A DNA stretch of 9,433 bases, from the NCBI GenBank assembly GCA_031365665.1, contig JANLYO010000106.1:1-9433 (forward strand), written 5' to 3'. Positions 5,878 to 9,433 of the stretch are shown here, piece by piece. The stretch comes from JANYCG01 sp031365665. GTDB lineage: Bacteria; Pseudomonadota; Gammaproteobacteria; Burkholderiales; Burkholderiaceae_C. The position numbers and the translations under genes were made by a program. The first letter of the stretch is position 1; each line of letters starts with the position of its first letter. The notes beneath the pieces are model-generated. The model was not told the DNA's origin, did no database searches, and saw only the letters and a list, made by a program, of their open reading frames with translations.

Positions 5878-7977
5878 TCAGTTGAAGGATTTACCCTCGG
5901 CGACAAGTTTTTGCAGCAGGGGCGCCGGTTCCCAGAACTTGGCGTCGTCCAGCGGATTCTGGGTGAAGCGTTTCATGCTTTGCATCACGTTGAAAAGGCC
6001 GACGGTGTCGGCGTAACACATCGGGCCGCCCCGGTGCAGCGGGAAGCCGTAGCCCATCAGGTAGACCATGTCGATGTCGCTGGCCTTGCTGGCAATGCCT
6101 TCTTCAAGAATGCGCGCGCCTTCGTTGACCAGCGCATAGACCAGGCGCTGCACGATTTCTTCATCAGAAACCTTGCGCGGCTTGATGCCCTTGGACGAGC
6201 GGTAGTCCTCAATCATCTTGACGACCTCGGCATTGGGGACGGCATCGCGTTTGCCGGCCACATAGTCGTACCAACCCATGCCGACTTTCTGGCCAAAGCG
6301 GCCTTTTTCGCACAACAAATCAGCGGTCTTGCTGTAAATCATGTTGGGGCGCTCCACTACGCGGCGCTTGCGGATGGCCCAGCCGATGTCGTTGCCGGCC
6401 AGGTCGCCCATGCGGAACGGGCCCATGGCAAAGCCGAATTTCTCGATGGCCTTGTCCACCTGCTCGGGCGTGCAGCCTTCGTCCAGCAAAAAGCCGCCCT
6501 GGCGGCCATATTGCTCGACCATGCGGTTGCCGATGAAGCCGTCACAGACGCCCGACACAACCGCCGTTTTCTTGATCTTTTTACCGACCGCCATCACGGT
6601 GGCCATCACGTCCTTGCCGGTTTTCGCGCCGCGCACGACTTCGAGCAGCTTCATCACATTGGCCGGGCTGAAGAAATGCAGGCCGACCACATCCTGCGGC
6701 CGCTTGGTGAACGCGGCAATCTTGTCCACATCCAGCGTGGAGGTGTTGCTGGCAAGGATGGCACCGGGTTTCATCACCCGGTCAAGTTCCTTGAAGACCT
6801 TTTCTTTCACGCCCATTTCTTCAAACACGGCTTCGATCACCAGGTCGGCGTCTTTCAGGTCGTTGTAATCGAGTGTGGTGCTGAGCAGGCCCATGCGCTG
6901 GTCCAGCTTGTCCTGCTTCAACTTGCCCTTCTTGACCTGGCTGTCGTAGTTTTTGCGCATGATGCCGACACCCTTGTCGATGGCTTCCTGCTTCATCTCC
7001 AGAATCTTCACCGGAATGCCGGCATTCAGGAAGTTCATCGAAATGCCGCCGCCCATGGTGCCGGCGCCAATCACCGCGACGGACTTGATCTCGCGCTGCG
7101 GCGTGTCAGCCGGCACATCGGGGATTTTGGAAGCCGCACGGTCGGCCACAAAGATGTGGCGCAACGCCTTGCTTTCCGGCGTCAGCATCAGCGCCATGAA
7201 AATTTCGCGCTCTTTCTTCATGCCCTCGTCAAAGCGGTTCTTGGTGGCGAATTCGACGATGTCGACGTTTTTGAGCGGCGCCGGGAAATTCTTTGACATG
7301 CCACCCACCATATTGCGGGCGAACTGGAAGTAGGCGTCGCCCAGCGGGTGTTTGCACTTGAGGTCGCGCACCAGCGGCAAGGGGCGCACGTCGGCTTTTT
7401 CGCGGGCGAAAGCCATCGCCTCTTCCACCACCGTGTCGGCGCTTTTGGCCATTTTGTCAAACAGCTTCTGGCCCGGCAGCATGGCCAGCATTTCACTCTT
7501 GACGGGTTCGCCGCTGACCATCATGTTCATGGCGACTTCGACTCCCAGCACGCGCGGCAGGCGCTGCGTGCCGCCAGCGCCCGGGATCAGGCCGAGCTTG
7601 ACTTCAGGCAGTGCCACCAAACAGCCAGGCGCGCCTACGCGGTAATGGCAACCCAGCGCCAGCTCCAGCCCGCCGCCCATGGCGATGGTGTGCACCGCCG
7701 CCACCACCGGCTTGTTGGAGTATTCGCAGGCCAGGATCACACTGAGCAGGTTCGGCTCCATGCCGGCTTTGGGCGAGTTGAACTCTTTGATGTCTGCACC
7801 GCCTGAAAACGCACGGCCACCGCCCGTGATGACGATGGCTTTGACGGCAGCATCGGCATTGCCTTGGGCCAGGCCATTGGCTATTCCCAGCCGTGTGGCA
7901 TAACCCAGGCCGTTGATAGGCGGGTTGTTCAGGGTAATCACGGCGACGTCGCCATGCACTTTGTATTCTGCGGTCAT
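5878..7977 (-). CDS. Fused enoyl-CoA hydratase/3-hydroxyacyl-CoA dehydrogenase (FadB/FadJ-like)
   Basis: This 699-residue multifunctional enzyme hydrates 2-enoyl-CoA and oxidises the resulting L-3-hydroxyacyl-CoA with NAD. The N-terminal crotonase domain (about 1-190) has the oxyanion-hole segments FSGGADIKEF (57-66) and GGGLELALGC (101-110). Its likely catalytic glutamates are E105 and E125, the latter in ALPEVKLGLIPGAGGTQRL. The dehydrogenase part begins near 297 with the NAD loop GAGTMG (304-309, glycines 304, 306 and 309). The catalytic dyad is H434 in GLHFFSPANVMK and E446 in LLEVV, and N484 lies in GFIGNRM. The C-terminal domains run to 699. The size is nearer peroxisomal bifunctional enzyme and FadJ than E. 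coli FadB. ATG 7977 has GAGGA eight bases upstream. The leader carries a hairpin and a palindromic operator candidate. Confidence 0.96.
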   Translation of the reverse strand: MTAEYKVHGDVAVITLNNPPINGLGYATRLGIANGLAQGNADAAVKAIVITGGGRAFSGGADIKEFNSPKAGMEPNLLSVILACEYSNKPVVAAVHTIAMGGGLELALGCHYRVGAPGCLVALPEVKLGLIPGAGGTQRLPRVLGVEVAMNMMVSGEPVKSEMLAMLPGQKLFDKMAKSADTVVEEAMAFAREKADVRPLPLVRDLKCKHPLGDAYFQFARNMVGGMSKNFPAPLKNVDIVEFATKNRFDEGMKKEREIFMALMLTPESKALRHIFVADRAASKIPDVPADTPQREIKSVAVIGAGTMGGGISMNFLNAGIPVKILEMKQEAIDKGVGIMRKNYDSQVKKGKLKQDKLDQRMGLLSTTLDYNDLKDADLVIEAVFEEMGVKEKVFKELDRVMKPGAILASNTSTLDVDKIAAFTKRPQDVVGLHFFSPANVMKLLEVVRGAKTGKDVMATVMAVGKKIKKTAVVSGVCDGFIGNRMVEQYGRQGGFLLDEGCTPEQVDKAIEKFGFAMGPFRMGDLAGNDIGWAIRKRRVVERPNMIYSKTADLLCEKGRFGQKVGMGWYDYVAGKRDAVPNAEVVKMIEDYRSSKGIKPRKVSDEEIVQRLVYALVNEGARILEEGIASKASDIDMVYLMGYGFPLHRGGPMCYADTVGLFNVMQSMKRFTQNPLDDAKFWEPAPLLQKLVAEGKSFN

Positions 7978-7996
7978 GATTGATTTCCTCGTAAAT

Positions 7997-8021
7997 TCAA
8001 CGGACTGAAGATGTCCGTTGA
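7997..8021 (-). other. Leader hairpin before the fused beta-oxidation enzyme
   Basis: A perfect 9-base-pair stem (7997-8005 with 8013-8021, arms TCAACGGAC/GTCCGTTGA) encloses a 7-base loop. In the mRNA it would fold six bases upstream of the GAGGA ribosome-binding site, close to the inferred 5' end. It could stabilise the 5' end, influence ribosome loading, or act in DNA form as a second operator. Pairing is seen directly; function is inferred. Confidence 0.45.
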
Positions 8022-8032
8022 GCGATGCAACA

Positions 8033-8058
8033 TAAAAACGAACGGTCGTGCGTTTTTA
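8033..8058. promoter_or_regulatory. Putative TetR-type operator over the fused-enzyme promoter
   Basis: A 26-base near-palindrome pairs at 11 of 13 half-site positions, with outer arms TAAAAACG and CGTTTTTA around a core ACGGTCGT. Symmetric sites with CGNNCG-like cores are common for TetR-family acyl-CoA sensors that repress fatty acid degradation in proteobacteria. It coincides with the best, though weak, minus-strand promoter: TTTAAA (8055-8060), 17-base spacer, TTTTAT (8032-8037), each 4 of 6 to consensus. Bound protein would therefore occlude polymerase. The candidate regulator gene is not in the window. Confidence 0.5.
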
Positions 8059-8078
8059 AACATTCTAAAAGGCGCTGG

Positions 8079-8095
8079 CAGGGCTGAGGGCCCTG
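8079..8095 (-). terminator. Weak candidate terminator after the acyl-CoA ligase gene
   Basis: A short GC stem CAGGGC/GCCCTG (8079-8084 with 8090-8095) with a 5-base loop lies 37 bases behind the ligase stop codon. On the transcribed strand the next T-run (TTTT, 8067-8070) comes eight bases after the stem, so it is not a textbook intrinsic terminator. It may be partial or incidental, and read-through into the next gene is possible. Confidence 0.2.
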
Positions 8096-8131
8096 TTTGT
8101 CGCCCGCGAGACCCCCACTCACACTTGCCCC

Positions 8132-9433
8132 TCACAGCCCAGGCAGTTTGTAATCCTTCAGTATCTCGCGAAGTTTCATTTTCTGCATCTTTCCGGTAGC
8201 GCCCAGCGGAATCGCGTCGACAAACACCGCGTCATCCGGGATCTGCCACTTGGCGGTTTTGCCCTCGTAAAACGCAATCAATTCGTCCCGCGTCACGTCC
8301 ATGCCTGGCTTTTTGACCACCGCGATGATGGGCCGCTCGTCCCACTTGGGGTGGCGCATGCCCACGCAGGCGGCCATCGCCACGGCCGGGTGCGCCATGG
8401 CGATGTTTTCCACCTCGATCGAGCTGATCCATTCGCCGCCAGACTTGATCACGTCTTTGCTGCGGTCGGTGATCAACAGAAAACCCTCGGCGTCGATGGT
8501 GGCCACGTCGCCCGTGGGGAACCAGCCACCGGCCACCAGCGGCGAGCCACCTACTTGTTTGAAATACTGGTCGATGATCCACGGGCCTTTGACCAGCAGG
8601 TCGCCCGAGGTCTTGCCGTCCCACGGCAGCTCTTTGCCGCTGTCGGGGTCGACAATCTTCATGTCCACGCCAAAAATTGCACGGCCTTGCTTGAGGCGGA
8701 TTTTGGTTTTGTCGGGGCCAGGCAAATCGATATGGGCGTTTTTCAGCGTACACACCGTGCCCAGGGGCGACATTTCTGTCATGCCCCAGGCGTGCAATAC
8801 GTCCACGCCGTAGTCGTCATTGAAGGTGGCCATCATCGCCGGTGGGCAGGCGCTGCCGCCAATCACCGTGCGATTGAGTTTGCTGAACTTCAAATTGGCC
8901 GGTTTCATGTGGCCGAGCATCATTTGCCACACCGTGGGCACGCCGGCAGCGAAGGTTACGCCTTCGGATTCGATCAACTCGTAGACCGATTTGCCGTCCA
9001 GCGCCGGGCCGGGGAACACCAGTTTGGCGCCGGTCATGGCGGCGGTATACGGAATGCCCCAGGCGTTGACGTGGAACATCGGCACCACGGGCAGGATGGA
9101 ATCGCGTGCGCTGATGCACATCACATCCGGCATGCCGGCCGCATAGGCATGCAGGATGGTCGAGCGGTGGCTGTACAGGGCGGCCTTGGGGTTGCCGGTT
9201 GTGCCGCTGGTGTAACACTTGCTGGAGGCCGAGTTTTCATCAAACTGCGGCCAGGCGTAGGTGGAGGGCTCTTTGCCAATCCAGGCCTCGTAGCTCTGCA
9301 AACCGGGGATGCCGCTGTCTGTCGGCAGGGCTGCCGTGTCGCACAGGGCGACAAAATGTTTGATGGTGGTGCAGCGGCTGTGCACGGCCTTGACGATGGG
9401 CAAAAAGCTCATGTCGAAGCACAGCACCTGGTC
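8132..9433 (-). CDS. AMP-dependent fatty acyl-CoA ligase (5' end missing)
   Basis: The C-terminal 433 residues of an acyl-adenylate-forming enzyme; relatives of about 540-550 residues imply that roughly 110 are cut off at the right edge. It activates a carboxylic acid with ATP and CoA. Numbering from the edge, visible motifs are the phosphate loop YTSGTTGNPK (74-83), the pre-A5 segment AGVPTVWQMM, GMTE (217-220), TGD (307-309, ribose-binding D309), R324 in ITDRSKDVIKSGGEWIS, and the adenylation lysine K415 in GATGKMQKMK. The SGGEWISSIEVEN stretch resembles the AlkK/medium- to long-chain and DmdB-like ligases. The GTG at 9427 is in frame, but the reading frame stays open to the edge, so it is not the start. 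A 154-base gap containing the operator separates it from the fused enzyme, which may therefore be transcribed separately. Confidence 0.93.
   Translation of the reverse strand, partial: DQVLCFDMSFLPIVKAVHSRCTTIKHFVALCDTAALPTDSGIPGLQSYEAWIGKEPSTYAWPQFDENSASSKCYTSGTTGNPKAALYSHRSTILHAYAAGMPDVMCISARDSILPVVPMFHVNAWGIPYTAAMTGAKLVFPGPALDGKSVYELIESEGVTFAAGVPTVWQMMLGHMKPANLKFSKLNRTVIGGSACPPAMMATFNDDYGVDVLHAWGMTEMSPLGTVCTLKNAHIDLPGPDKTKIRLKQGRAIFGVDMKIVDPDSGKELPWDGKTSGDLLVKGPWIIDQYFKQVGGSPLVAGGWFPTGDVATIDAEGFLLITDRSKDVIKSGGEWISSIEVENIAMAHPAVAMAACVGMRHPKWDERPIIAVVKKPGMDVTRDELIAFYEGKTAKWQIPDDAVFVDAIPLGATGKMQKMKLREILKDYKLPGL

Noticed and set aside
5911..7296. Long 461-codon open frame on the plus strand
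   Set aside because: It lies fully antisense to the fused hydratase/dehydrogenase, whose active-site motifs are complete. The frame is His/Ala/Val/Asp-rich in the way expected when GC-rich codons are read backwards, and shows no family motif.

Overview
The window looks like a stretch of chromosome from a betaproteobacterium, probably Burkholderiales and perhaps Comamonadaceae. That guess rests on the GC-rich coding sequence (70% GC in one 120-base sample of the thiolase gene), the style of the proteins, and a repeat whose arms contain GGGGTCAGAGCCCAATTT, a kind I associate with REP-type elements in this group. The taxonomy is an inference. No rRNA, tRNA, CRISPR array or intact transposase gene was seen.

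Every convincing gene is on the minus strand, so transcription runs from right to left. In that order the genes are: an AMP-dependent acyl-CoA ligase cut by the right edge (8132-9433); a fused enoyl-CoA hydratase/3-hydroxyacyl-CoA dehydrogenase (5878-7977); a thiolase (4570-5745); a nucleotidyltransferase (3802-4305) with a 68-residue partner (3603-3809); a large acyl-CoA dehydrogenase (1729-3606); a 65-residue two-helix membrane protein (1532-1729); a short-chain dehydrogenase (669-1457); a PaaI-type hotdog thioesterase (229-663); and the first 47 residues of a CurA/YncB-like NADP-dependent oxidoreductase (1-142), cut by the left edge.

Together these make a nearly complete beta-oxidation locus. 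The ligase activates a carboxylic acid, the acyl-CoA dehydrogenase makes the 2-enoyl-CoA, the fused enzyme hydrates and oxidises it, and the thiolase cleaves it. The short-chain dehydrogenase, thioesterase and NADP-dependent reductase are auxiliary. The chain length or side-chain preference of the substrate cannot be read from the sequence.

Three things stand out from this routine background. First, the nucleotidyltransferase pair sits inside the catabolic gene row, has clearly lower GC in the sample counted (43%), and is joined by a GTGA overlap to the acyl-CoA dehydrogenase start. Second, an 85-base inverted-repeat element lies directly behind the stop codon of the fused enzyme. Third, a 26-base near-palindrome of the kind bound by TetR-family regulators covers the best promoter candidate of the fused enzyme, and a palindrome with a similar core overlaps a candidate promoter of the short-chain dehydrogenase.

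No intergenic stretch exceeds 300 bases. The longest is 4306-4569 (264 bases) between the thiolase and nucleotidyltransferase genes; it holds two small inverted repeats and a TTGACA box.
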